51,049 nt of DNA, taken from assembly GCA_964581355.1 (NCBI GenBank), contig CAZOOA010000014.1, positions 1 to 51,049 of the forward strand. Direction: 5' to 3'. Under the pieces are notes generated by a model, which saw only the letters and a list, made by a program, of their open reading frames with translations, was not told where the DNA came from and made no database searches. Every line of letters starts with the position of its first letter. Positions within the stretch are counted from its first letter, which is position 1. Shown here piece after piece: positions 1 to 6,705 of this stretch. The position numbers and the translations under genes are program-made. Origin of the DNA: CAZOOA01 sp964581355 (GTDB lineage: Bacteria; Bacillota; Dethiobacteria; DTU022; UBA8154).

Positions 1-2
1 TT

Positions 3-36
3 AAAAAAACATCCTCTTCTTGGGGAAAGAAGAGGA
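3..36 (-). terminator. Intrinsic terminator of the SAM riboswitch
   Basis: On the minus strand a perfect 10-bp stem (arms at 12-21 and 27-36, 5-base loop) is followed within two bases by a run of seven T (complement of 3-9). It lies directly downstream of the SAM-I aptamer, which is the standard expression platform of S-box leaders: SAM binding releases this terminator and switches off the downstream gene. The controlled gene lies left of position 1, outside the window. Confidence 0.92.
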
Positions 37-59
37 CTGCTTATTTGAAGGTTCCTCTC

Positions 60-152
60 CTTATCTTTCAGGACTCTCCTGGCGGAATTAGCACCGAATC
101 AAATCCGGTTGCCGGGCTTCACAGGGCCGTTCCCTCCACCGCTCTGGATAAG
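60..152 (-). ncRNA. SAM-I riboswitch (S-box) aptamer
   Basis: Read on the minus strand this segment opens with CTTATC and closes with GATAAG, which pair as the P1 stem. Between them it carries the hallmark S-box blocks in order: the GGTGGAGGGA kink-turn region, GGCCC, GAAGCCCGGCAACC, and GGTGCTAATTCC. These match the SAM-I (S-box) consensus almost base for base. Such leaders sense S-adenosylmethionine and control methionine, cysteine or SAM metabolism genes by transcription termination. It has its own promoter at 191-219 and a terminator at 3-36, so the regulated gene must start just left of the window. The divergent cysteine synthase at 481 fits a sulfur-metabolism locus. Confidence 0.97.
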
Positions 153-190
153 GTACAGTTTTGGTTTTTTGAATGAACTTGAATAAAAAG

Positions 191-219
191 ATAATAACGA
201 ATAATTTTGCTCCTGTCAA
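191..219 (-). promoter_or_regulatory. Sigma-A type promoter of the SAM riboswitch transcript
   Basis: The minus strand has TTGACA (complement of 214-219), a 17-bp spacer, and TATTAT (complement of 191-196). The start of transcription would fall near 184, about 30 bases ahead of the aptamer P1 stem. Box quality and position make this a confident call. Confidence 0.8.
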
Positions 220-301
220 CGGGAAGAATTATTTATTAATTATTTACCCTGAGAAAAATATTTTGCCGTTACGGGGAAGGAAAACCTCTTTTACTGGCTA
301 A

Positions 302-385
302 TATAATGAGTATAAAGGTGGCGTTTTAAGCTACCCCGTTTTGGCTCCGGCTATTGCCAAGCCAAAGGAGGAGGACCTCATTATA
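302..385 (+). ncRNA. Candidate structured leader RNA upstream of the cysteine synthase
   Basis: A 9-bp closing stem pairs 302-310 (TATAATGAG) with 377-385 (CTCATTATA). Inside it are two hairpins. One pairs 317-322 with 330-335 (GGTGGC/GCTACC). The other covers 345-370: CTCC pairs with GGAG and GGCT with AGCC around a small AAA bulge. That is the layout of a three-way junction and is what one expects of a riboswitch-like leader, 95 bases before the TTG start of the cysteine synthase. I could not assign it to a named class. The alternative is that TATAAT at 302-307 is a promoter -10 box and the pairing is chance, although I found no good -35 box for it. The rest of 153-480 holds only the divergent promoter at 191-219. 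Confidence 0.4.
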
Positions 386-480
386 AGTAAAGGATAGCAG
401 GCAAAGCCCATCTCCCTCTCCCGCCAAGGCCTGTACGGACCATATACGTTCATATTTTATTTTGCAGGGGGTGCCCCTCA

Positions 481-1425
481 TTGAAAGATAACATGTTAAA
501 AACAATCGGTCAGACGCCGCTGGTTAAAATTTCCAGGCTAAACCCAAATCCCCGTGTAACTTTGGGTGTAAAACTGGAAGGTGCCAATCCCGGTGGAAGT
601 GTAAAAGACCGTATCGCCTATTATATGATTTCTATGGCTGAAAAAGAAGGCAAGCTGAGCAAGGATAAAATTATCGTCGAACCAACCAGCGGGAATACTG
701 GAATAGGCCTTGCCCTGGTGGCTGCAGTAAAAGGGTACCGACTGCTGGTCACCATGTCAGAATGGATGAGCGAGGAGCGTCGCAAGTCCATGGAAGCCCT
801 GGGTGCAGAGATATTGCTTACTGAAGGAGAAAAAGGCACTGACGGCGCCATTGAAAAGGCCCGGGAAATCTACACCAAAAACCCGGAACGTTACTACATG
901 CCCGACCAGTTTAACAGCCCCCACAATGCCCTGGCTCATTACGAAACCACGGCTGTAGAAATCTGGGAACAGACCCAAGGGAAAATCACCCATTTTGTTG
1001 CTGGCATGGGAACTACAGGAACCCTGATGGGTTGCTCCAAACGGTTAAAAGAATACAACCACGAAATAAAAATCATCGGGGTTGAGCCCAATAGATGCCA
1101 CCAGATCCAGGGCTTGAAAAACATGGATGAAGCCATCGTCCCGCCAATCTATGATCCATCCCGAATAGATGAAAAGATCAATGTCTCCGACGAAGATGCT
1201 TTCAACATGGCCCAAAAGCTCTCCCGGGAAGAAGGAATTTTTTCCGGAATGAGTGCAGGAGCAGCTTTTCACGTGGCTACAGAAATCGCGAAAACCCTGG
1301 ATAAAGGGCTAATTGTTACCATTATCCCCGACCGGGGAGAGAAGTATATGTCAACGCCCCTTTACTGCTTCGATCCCTGCGAGCACCGCAGCGAGCAGTG
1401 CCTTTTGCGTCATTTCCTGGAGTAA
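481..1425 (+). CDS. cysK: Cysteine synthase (O-acetylserine sulfhydrylase family, CysK/CysM-like)
   Basis: This is a PLP-dependent fold-type II enzyme of 314 aa, the usual length for the family, that makes cysteine from O-acetylserine (or an activated serine) and sulfide in the cytosol. The PLP lysine is K42 in NPGGSVKDR. The substrate-loop motif PTSGNTG follows at about 68-74, the phosphate-binding GMGTTGT at about 179-185, and GMSAGA near 258. The start is TTG at 481, chosen because GGGGGTG lies 7-13 bases upstream; the ATG at 493 has no ribosome site. The C-terminal tail is unusually cysteine-rich, with three Cys in the last 21 residues. The gene is divergent from a SAM riboswitch transcript and preceded by a possible structured leader. 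Substrate preference (CysK, CysM or cystathionine synthase) cannot be settled from sequence. Confidence 0.9.
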   Translation: MKDNMLKTIGQTPLVKISRLNPNPRVTLGVKLEGANPGGSVKDRIAYYMISMAEKEGKLSKDKIIVEPTSGNTGIGLALVAAVKGYRLLVTMSEWMSEERRKSMEALGAEILLTEGEKGTDGAIEKAREIYTKNPERYYMPDQFNSPHNALAHYETTAVEIWEQTQGKITHFVAGMGTTGTLMGCSKRLKEYNHEIKIIGVEPNRCHQIQGLKNMDEAIVPPIYDPSRIDEKINVSDEDAFNMAQKLSREEGIFSGMSAGAAFHVATEIAKTLDKGLIVTIIPDRGEKYMSTPLYCFDPCEHRSEQCLLRHFLE

Positions 1426-1513
1426 CAAAGACCGGTGCTAAAAGTGGAGATAACCGCTTCCCTGTATCAGAGCAGTTGCTGTTACGAGCTCTTCAATGCT
1501 GGCCGAATAAATC

Positions 1514-1539
1514 TTGGGCCTTGGGCCTTGGGCCTTGGA
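1514..1539. repeat. Short tandem repeat of TTGGGCC
   Basis: The heptamer TTGGGCC occurs three times in perfect tandem at 1514-1534, followed by a partial fourth unit. It is non-coding and lies between the cysteine synthase stop and the convergent terminator. No function is evident. Confidence 0.85.
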
Positions 1540-1555
1540 AAAGAAAAGCTGGATA

Positions 1556-1606
1556 ATAAAAAAGGGCATTTCCCGAAAGCAGGAGATGCCCTTTTTCTTT
1601 TTTCGT
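1556..1606. terminator. Bidirectional intrinsic terminator between cysK and the cold-shock gene
   Basis: A 10-bp stem (GGGCATTTCC at 1564-1573, GGAGATGCCC at 1582-1591, one wobble pair) is flanked by A-rich sequence on the left and T-rich sequence on the right. It can therefore stop transcription both from cysK and from the leftward csp gene. Confidence 0.85.
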
Positions 1607-1621
1607 TGAGCCGGCTACAGC

Positions 1622-1819
1622 CTAAAGAACCACGACGTTGGCAGCCTGCAGCCCGCGGTCGCTTTCAACAATATCAAACTCAACTTTCTGTCCTTCTTCC
1701 AGGGTTTTAAACCCATCCATCTGTACCGCGGAGAAATGAACAAAGACATCGTCTCCGTCTTCCCTTTCAATAAATCCATAACCTTTCCCCGCATTAAACC
1801 ACTTTACTGTTCCAATCAT
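1622..1819 (-). CDS. Cold-shock protein of the CspA/CspB family
   Basis: This is a single cold-shock domain of 65 aa, the canonical length for these nucleic-acid chaperones. RNP1 (KGYGFIE) and RNP2 (DVFVHF) are both intact, as are the N-terminal TVKWFN and the final NVVVL. These proteins bind single-stranded RNA and DNA and melt mRNA structure in the cytosol. The start codon is preceded by AAGGAGGACC. A promoter about 100 bases upstream gives a long 5' leader, as is common for cold-shock genes and often used for temperature control. The gene is monocistronic and ends at the bidirectional terminator shared with cysK. Confidence 0.96.
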   Translation of the reverse strand: MIGTVKWFNAGKGYGFIEREDGDDVFVHFSAVQMDGFKTLEEGQKVEFDIVESDRGLQAANVVVL

Positions 1820-1926
1820 TTACTTCTGGTCCTCCTTAAATAATAAAATCTTGCGCTGCCTGTAAGCCACATCTGCAACCTGAGCATTACTGTTCAAGCC
1901 CGTACATGATACAGCATCGCGAAGTA

Positions 1927-1955
1927 ACTATACCATAAAACGACGTTTGGTGCAA
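1927..1955 (-). promoter_or_regulatory. Promoter of the cold-shock gene
   Basis: On the minus strand TTGCAC (complement of 1950-1955) and TATAGT (complement of 1927-1932) are separated by 17 bp. Transcription would begin near 1920, giving a leader of about 100 bases. I see nothing else in the non-coding stretch 1820-2149 except a weak hairpin at 2127-2141. Confidence 0.6.
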
Positions 1956-2120
1956 GTTAGATCCGGCAAAAACAAGAAAAAATGAAGGCCTCGACAAACA
2001 ATTTTCCTGTTTCAAAGAAAGGCCTGCACGGCCAGGTTTCCCGAATTCTTGTGTTTATCCTGGAGACAACAGGCAACCGATAAGGTTATAAACCTCAAGC
2101 TGATTCATATGTGAAAAGCC

Positions 2121-2141
2121 AAAAACGTAGCCCTTAGCTAC
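2121..2141 (-). terminator. Weak terminator after the metallo-hydrolase gene
   Basis: A 5-bp stem (GTAGC/GCTAC at 2127-2131 and 2137-2141) is followed on the minus strand by GTTTTTGG, just after the hydrolase stop. The stem is short, so this is tentative. Confidence 0.4.
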
Positions 2142-2149
2142 CCGGCATT

Positions 2150-3004
2150 TTAAATCAAATATTCGTCACCAGTGCAAAATCGCTGCACAACACTTCCCAG
2201 TTTTTGGGACAGCAAACCGAATGCTTCTTCTCCGGTACAGTGTCCAGTGAAAACCTGTTCCAGGTAAAAAGAACCTATTTCCTCAGCCAGCTCCAGGACA
2301 ACATCTTCAGGTTCCCGCATTACCCCTTTTAGCGGGTCCATCAAGTGAAACCCTCCAAACAGGGCCTTGAAAGGTCGAAAGGGATACTTATCCCTGTAAG
2401 AATAAAGCATATTGGTAACGCCACCGTGAGAACAACCGGTAAACACTACATCGCCTTCAGGCTCGAGAGCAACCAGCATAAGCTCGTGCTTGAAATCATC
2501 CGGGCGGTACGCATCCTGCTCCTTTTTCAACAGGATTTCATTTCCCTGCGGGATAAAGCCGTCAAAGCGAGTATTGGCCAGCAAAACCAGGTTTGGCATG
2601 ATCTGAAAAAATGTTTCGCCGGCAGGGATGAAAACAAATCGATCCTGGTGCCTGGAAAAAACGTCCGAACTTAACCCGATGAATTTCATTTCCCGGCTTG
2701 ACTTTTGAGCATAAAAAGGTCTTAAACAGTGCCTGCTTAAAAATACCTTGCTTCGGCTGTTTTTTTGCAGGAAACACTCCAACCCGCCCCCGTGGTCATA
2801 GTGCCCGTGGGAGATAACCAAAAAATCCACCTCTTCCAGGTTTACGCCGAGCTTTTGTGCATTATCCAGGAAAAAGTGGTCTTGCCCTGTATCAAACAAA
2901 ACTTTAGAACCCTGGGTCTCCAGGTAAAGGCTCATCCCGTGTTGGGCTTTAAGGCCTTGACTGTCTTTTCTTGTGGTGTTCTCGACTAAAACTTTTATTA
3001 ACAA
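2150..3004 (-). CDS. Metallo-beta-lactamase-fold hydrolase
   Basis: This 284-aa cytosolic protein of the MBL-fold superfamily has the metal-binding motif HGHYDHGG (H66, H68, D70, H71). Later metal ligands are likely in GCSHGG and in GGFHL near the C-terminus. Overall it resembles the uncharacterised MBL proteins annotated by similarity to an archaeal dihydropteroate-synthase-like enzyme, but the substrate cannot be inferred. It is not WalJ/YycJ, the MBL protein that usually accompanies walRKHI, because it lacks that N-terminus and lies outside the wal cluster. The start is TTG, with an AAAGGAAG stretch upstream. It is the last gene of a leftward run after rlmH. Confidence 0.85.
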   Translation of the reverse strand: MLIKVLVENTTRKDSQGLKAQHGMSLYLETQGSKVLFDTGQDHFFLDNAQKLGVNLEEVDFLVISHGHYDHGGGLECFLQKNSRSKVFLSRHCLRPFYAQKSSREMKFIGLSSDVFSRHQDRFVFIPAGETFFQIMPNLVLLANTRFDGFIPQGNEILLKKEQDAYRPDDFKHELMLVALEPEGDVVFTGCSHGGVTNMLYSYRDKYPFRPFKALFGGFHLMDPLKGVMREPEDVVLELAEEIGSFYLEQVFTGHCTGEEAFGLLSQKLGSVVQRFCTGDEYLI

Positions 3005-3058
3005 ATCTTTCTTCCTTTCGTTTGAAAATGGAGTTTTAAGTTTCCAGGTATCGGCAGG

Positions 3059-3535
3059 TTAGCGGTGATACGGTTCACCTCGGATAATTTTAAAGGAGCG
3101 ATAGAGCTGCTCCAATAGAATCAGACGAGCCAGCAGGTGAGGAAAGGTAAGGGAGGAAAGCGACAGAAAAAGGTGAGCATTGCGTTTCATCTCCGGAGCC
3201 AGTCCCAGGTGACTGCCGATGACGAAGTCTATCTTGCTTTTTCCTTCGACAGATAATGTTTCCAGGTAGCGAGCCAGGTCCAGGGAAGTCATTTTATTCC
3301 CTTCTTCAGCCAGGACAACCAAGTGCGCACCTTCTCGCAGGTTGCGCCTGATCGCCTCAGCCTCTTTTTCCAGGATTTGATGCTGAACTGCCTCTGCTTT
3401 ACCTGGCTTTCTGGCTTCCGGAATTTCTATTACTTCCACCCTGGCGTACGGCTTTAACCGGGACAGATAATCATTCATGCCCAGTTGTAAATATCTTTCA
3501 TTTACCTTGCCCACAGTAACAAGACGAAAATTCAT
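3059..3535 (-). CDS. rlmH: 23S rRNA (pseudouridine-1915-N3)-methyltransferase RlmH
   Basis: This is a SPOUT-class methyltransferase of 158 aa, matching the family length of about 155-160. It methylates N3 of pseudouridine 1915 in helix 69 of 23S rRNA, using SAM. Visible signatures are the N-terminal LVTVGKVNERYL, the SAM-site segment FVIGSHLGL (IGSH where many members have IGGA), and the diagnostic C-terminus LLEQLYRSFKI..GEPYHR. The ATG at 3535 is preferred over the in-frame TTG at 3538 because AAAGGAG sits 5 bases upstream of the ATG. It follows the phosphatase-like gene by 11 bases, so the two are co-transcribed. In Bacillus rlmH also lies near the walRK cluster. Confidence 0.95.
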   Translation of the reverse strand: MNFRLVTVGKVNERYLQLGMNDYLSRLKPYARVEVIEIPEARKPGKAEAVQHQILEKEAEAIRRNLREGAHLVVLAEEGNKMTSLDLARYLETLSVEGKSKIDFVIGSHLGLAPEMKRNAHLFLSLSSLTFPHLLARLILLEQLYRSFKIIRGEPYHR

Positions 3536-3546
3536 CAAAACTCCTT

Positions 3547-4482
3547 TTACTCAGAGCTACAGGTGGTAGCAGGAGATAAGATCTCTAGAAGGGCTGGCAG
3601 CACCCTGGTTATATTTTTTTCCAAGCCAAGCCGTTCTGCCATTTTCTGGTGTTCTTTCCCCACCAGCAATGCAGGAACCAGGTTCGTGGTGTGGCCTTTG
3701 ATCCCTAAATTTTCCAGGTTTCCGTGGTCACTGGTGACTAAAAGCAAGTCCTGTGAAAGATCCAGGTGATGAACCACCGCTTCCAGAAAACGGTCCAGGA
3801 TATTTAGTGTTTTTACTGCCTGCTCCCGATCCTGGCTGTGTCCAGCAATATCAGTCAGAAAGTGCTCATAAAGTGTGACATCGAAATCCTGAGAAATATC
3901 AACCAGCCGCCTGCCTGCTTCCTCAGGAGTCACCCTGCCCACATCGAAACCCATCTTTTGCAAGAAATAATTTGTGATATCCATATATACAGCACGCCCT
4001 TGTTCCAAGTCTTCCAGGGTGCGAAAAGAAACATTTCCATAATAAGTAATTAGGGTAGAACAAGAAAAGTAACGCTGCAAGCCCTGTTCCAGGTCAGAAT
4101 AAAATTCAGGCCGGTACGCATTGGCAAAGGTGCCGGAAAAACCTCGTTTTGCCAGCTGTAAAAACATGCCTTTTTCGCGCAACAAATCCCTTAGCTTTTT
4201 ATTGGGAAACCCATTAAGGTGTTTTCCAATTAGAGCCGGTGCATTGACACCAGTAAACAAAGCAGCCTGGCCGGTAGCGCTTTGAGGCCTGCCGGGCACA
4301 CCTAATGCTGCATCCAATCCCATAAGAATGCCATTGGAAAACGACTTCCCTGCAGTCTTTTCTGTCAAAAAGCTCCCTTCCAACAGTCGATGCAGAAAAG
4401 GAGTCCCGGCAAAAACAAATGGATTGTCTTCGCTTTCCGGGCCCAGCCCGATCCCATCAATAAAAACAAAAATAACCCTCAA
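3547..4482 (-). CDS. Alkaline-phosphatase-superfamily metalloenzyme (phosphomutase-like)
   Basis: This 311-aa protein has the metal-binding architecture of the alkaline phosphatase/phosphoglycerate mutase/phosphopentomutase superfamily. It has an N-terminal aspartate in VFIDGIGLG, a putative nucleophile region QSATGQAALFTG at about 75-86, and C-terminal metal ligands in TDIAGHSQD and TSDHGNLENL, followed by GHTTNLVPALLVG. It is shorter than iPGM and lacks an obvious lid insertion. The substrate is unknown, probably a small phosphorylated or sulfated metabolite. The start is TTG at 4482, because AAGGAGG lies 7 bases upstream; a longer frame begins inside that ribosome site. It is the first gene of a unit with rlmH and the MBL protein. 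Confidence 0.8.
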   Translation of the reverse strand: MRVIFVFIDGIGLGPESEDNPFVFAGTPFLHRLLEGSFLTEKTAGKSFSNGILMGLDAALGVPGRPQSATGQAALFTGVNAPALIGKHLNGFPNKKLRDLLREKGMFLQLAKRGFSGTFANAYRPEFYSDLEQGLQRYFSCSTLITYYGNVSFRTLEDLEQGRAVYMDITNYFLQKMGFDVGRVTPEEAGRRLVDISQDFDVTLYEHFLTDIAGHSQDREQAVKTLNILDRFLEAVVHHLDLSQDLLLVTSDHGNLENLGIKGHTTNLVPALLVGKEHQKMAERLGLEKNITRVLPALLEILSPATTCSSE

Positions 4483-4553
4483 CCGTGTTCCTCCTTGCTT
4501 GCCCAATACAGGCCCATTAATTAATCAAAAGCCCCTTTTTGCTACTTAATATC

Positions 4554-4581
4554 TTAGTACATCCGGAGAAGGAAATGACAA
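4554..4581 (-). promoter_or_regulatory. Possible promoter of the phosphatase-like/rlmH unit
   Basis: On the minus strand TTGTCA (complement of 4576-4581) and TACTAA (complement of 4554-4559) are separated by 16 bp and lie about 75 bases upstream of the TTG start. The match is moderate. It lies between the gene and the first repeat copy. Confidence 0.4.
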
Positions 4582-4644
4582 CATAATTCAAGTAAATGAC
4601 CTGTTTTTTTACTCGCTGCACCGTTTGGCAGCAAGGCGACTGCC

Positions 4645-4990
4645 ATTTCATACTAACCGCCACAGCCCTACCGGGCCACAACAGGGGATGGAAAACCTTG
4701 CTTGCGTCCGAAGTGCTGGTTTTCAACACCCCGTTCCCTTAACCGGGAAGGTGGCGCATTCGTCCGGCGAAGTTGGTCTCTGTGGCCAAAAGCTCTTGAT
4801 GACGTGAAAGTTGGCGAAGTGAAAGCTGGGAGCCGGCCCGGCGGGCATGGACGCCCGCCGCCTGCAATCGTGGCAGGATGCCTAAGTTTGCAGGTCTGCC
4901 GGCGGGAAGTTTGAACTTAAGCCTTAGCGCTTTGCCGCGAAGATAACCGGAGCCGATGCCGGGAAACTTAAAACTCCATTTTCATACTAA
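4645..4990 (+). repeat. Interspersed repeat copy 1 (head A + tail C)
   Basis: This is a non-coding GC-rich element between the phosphatase-like gene and htrA. The head begins TTTCATACTAACCGCC and contains GGGGATGGAAAACC, a hairpin around TTCCC/GGGAA, and the block GGCGCATTCGTCCGGCG. At about 4800 it switches to tail C, with the perfect hairpin CGGCGGGC/GCCCGCCG, the block CCTAAGTTTGCAGG, then CTTTGCCGCGAAGATAACC and the terminus CTCCATTTTCATACTAA. Head is shared with copies 2, 3 and 7 and tail with copies 4, 5 and 6. The last 12 bases are also the first bases of copy 2. Confidence 0.9.
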
Positions 4991-5305
4991 CCGCCACGGT
5001 CCGTCCGGGCCACAACAGCCGATGAAAAACCTTACTTATGATCGAAGCTCTGGTTTTCAACACTCTGCTCCCCTAACCGGGGAGATGGCGCATTCGTCCG
5101 GCGACGTTGGTCTCTGTGGCCAAAGGCGCTTGGTGACCGAAGGTCCTCGGGCGGTCCGGCCGACAGGACGTCGGCCGCCGGGATCGACCCGGACGGGAGT
5201 TAAACCGGGGGAGGCCGCCCGAGGACCCCGAGGGAACCTTAGCGCCTTCCACAGAGTTACACAGTCGCCCGGACGACAGCGCCAATACACGGTTTTTCAT
5301 ACTAT
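4979..5305 (+). repeat. Interspersed repeat copy 2 (head A + tail B)
   Basis: This is tandem to copy 1, sharing TTTTCATACTAA at 4979-4990. The head has a 5-bp hairpin with a 4-base loop at 4998-5011. Tail B has a perfect 13-bp stem pairing 5142-5154 with 5215-5227, enclosing the hairpins CGGCCGAC/GTCGGCCG and CCGGG/CCCGG. It ends with CCCAGTCGCCCGGACGAC-like sequence (here CACAGTCGCC...) and GGTTTTTCATACTATA. The end lies 1 base from the htrA stop codon. Open frames across the element are not conserved between copies. Confidence 0.92.
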
Positions 5306-5306
5306 A

Positions 5307-6491
5307 CTACTGTTCCGGCAGTTCTTCCAGGGTTACATCCAGCTCAACTTCCTGGTGGTCTCGAAGCACGGTTACACGAACCTGATCGTTGACATTTTTT
5401 TCGTAAAGCACATCTTGCAGTACTGCTGTGTTTTTGATCTCGTTACCATCAATGTCAATTATAATATCACCCTGCTGCATACCCGCCCTATGTGCCGGGC
5501 CTCCGGATACAGTTTCTTCCACCACGACACCATAATCAACCGGAAGTTCAAAACGTTGGGCTTCCATTTCACTTAATGTGCGAATATAAACACCAAGCCA
5601 GGGACGAACAACTCGCCCTTCCTCAATAATTTCACTGATAATCTCATCTACTGTATTGCTAGGAATGGCAAACCCCATCCCTTCTACCCCGGGAATATTT
5701 ATTTTCGCCGTATTAATGCCGACGACTTTCCCATAAATGTTAACCAGGGCGCCACCGCTATTGCCTTGATTAATAGCGGCATCTGTTTGAACAAAGGTAA
5801 AACGCTGTCCCTGGATATCTATGGTCCTTTCAATGGCACTTATCACTCCCAAGGTAACGGTTTGTTGAAAGTCAAGCCCCAGGGGGTTGCCGATGGCTAT
5901 TGCTGGCTCCCCGGCACGCAAATCCCCCGTTTCGGCAAACTGGGCTGCCGGAAGTCCGTTTTTGTCAATACGGAGCACCGCCAAGTCGGTGGGTGGGTCA
6001 GCCCCTACTACTTCTGCCTGAAGATCTTCTCCCGAACCCAGGGTAACCACAATTTCCTCGGCGCCATCAATGACATGGTAGTTGGTTACAATCAGCCCAT
6101 CTTCACTAATAATCACGCCTGAAGCTGTTCCAATTTCTTGAAGTTCACTTCCCTGCCCCCAAAAGTCGCGGGCATACCCGTAATTGCTAATCCCGACCAC
6201 AGAAGGGGTTACCTCTTCTGCAGCTTCTACAACGGCCATATAATACTGCCTAACCTCATCAGCAACATCCAGGCTTTCCTGGTTCCGGCCATTGTTTTCT
6301 TCGCTGCTTTCTGGTGGAAGCGCCAGCTCATTATTACTGCTATTATTCTGAGAATTGATCGTCCCGGCAACATAGAAAAACGCTGAGGCCATGATCAGGC
6401 ACCCCAGCAAGAGCCCTATAATGGTCCCTTTCCAAAAATTAGACTTTTTGCGAACTGGCTTATCAGAAAAACCATTATGAAAATTACTCAA
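5307..6491 (-). CDS. htrA: HtrA/DegP-family membrane-anchored serine protease
   Basis: This 394-aa protease/chaperone degrades misfolded proteins outside the membrane. It has a short basic cytosolic N-terminus, one transmembrane segment at about 22-43, and a low-complexity Asn/Glu/Ser linker to about 75. The trypsin-like domain carries the full triad H139 (TNYHVIDG), D169 (PTDLAVL) and S245 (GNSGGAL), followed by one PDZ domain in the last 95 residues. The start is TTG at 6491, because GTAGGAGG lies 7-14 bases upstream; the longer frame starts before that site. In Bacillus an HtrA gene (htrC/yycK) is likewise the last gene of the wal cluster. The stop codon touches the end of repeat copy 2. 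Confidence 0.95.
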   Translation of the reverse strand: MSNFHNGFSDKPVRKKSNFWKGTIIGLLLGCLIMASAFFYVAGTINSQNNSSNNELALPPESSEENNGRNQESLDVADEVRQYYMAVVEAAEEVTPSVVGISNYGYARDFWGQGSELQEIGTASGVIISEDGLIVTNYHVIDGAEEIVVTLGSGEDLQAEVVGADPPTDLAVLRIDKNGLPAAQFAETGDLRAGEPAIAIGNPLGLDFQQTVTLGVISAIERTIDIQGQRFTFVQTDAAINQGNSGGALVNIYGKVVGINTAKINIPGVEGMGFAIPSNTVDEIISEIIEEGRVVRPWLGVYIRTLSEMEAQRFELPVDYGVVVEETVSGGPAHRAGMQQGDIIIDIDGNEIKNTAVLQDVLYEKNVNDQVRVTVLRDHQEVELDVTLEELPEQ

Positions 6492-6705
6492 TGTGATACC
6501 TCCTACCAATCGAGTTCAAATAACCTTTACAACAGTTTATAACAAATAAAGCGTCAAGTAAAGAATTCCTTTTAGAAGAAAAACAGCGACGTATCAGGGA
6601 GAAGGGATAGAAGGCAGGTTAGAATGAAGGTTTGTTCTTTATTCTTAAGGCAATCCAAAATTCATAAAGCAATCCAAATCTTTTGCCGCCGCAAAGGATT
6701 CCAAT

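Noticed and set aside
1435..1710. Frame of 91 codons between cysK and the cold-shock gene
   Set aside because: It crosses the terminator and runs antisense into the cold-shock gene; low-complexity translation of the TTGGGCC repeat.
4645..5305. Repeats as group I/II intron remnants, OMEGA/HEARO RNAs or tRNA-like elements
   Set aside because: No domain V-like hairpin, no intron-encoded protein, no TnpB/IscB gene; the CCGGG-TCGAT-CCCGG hairpin has a 5-base loop and is not a T-arm.
4956..5576. Open frame of about 200 codons across repeat copy 2 into htrA
   Set aside because: It runs antisense through the htrA gene, and its repeat part is not preserved as a frame in the other copies, which carry indels.
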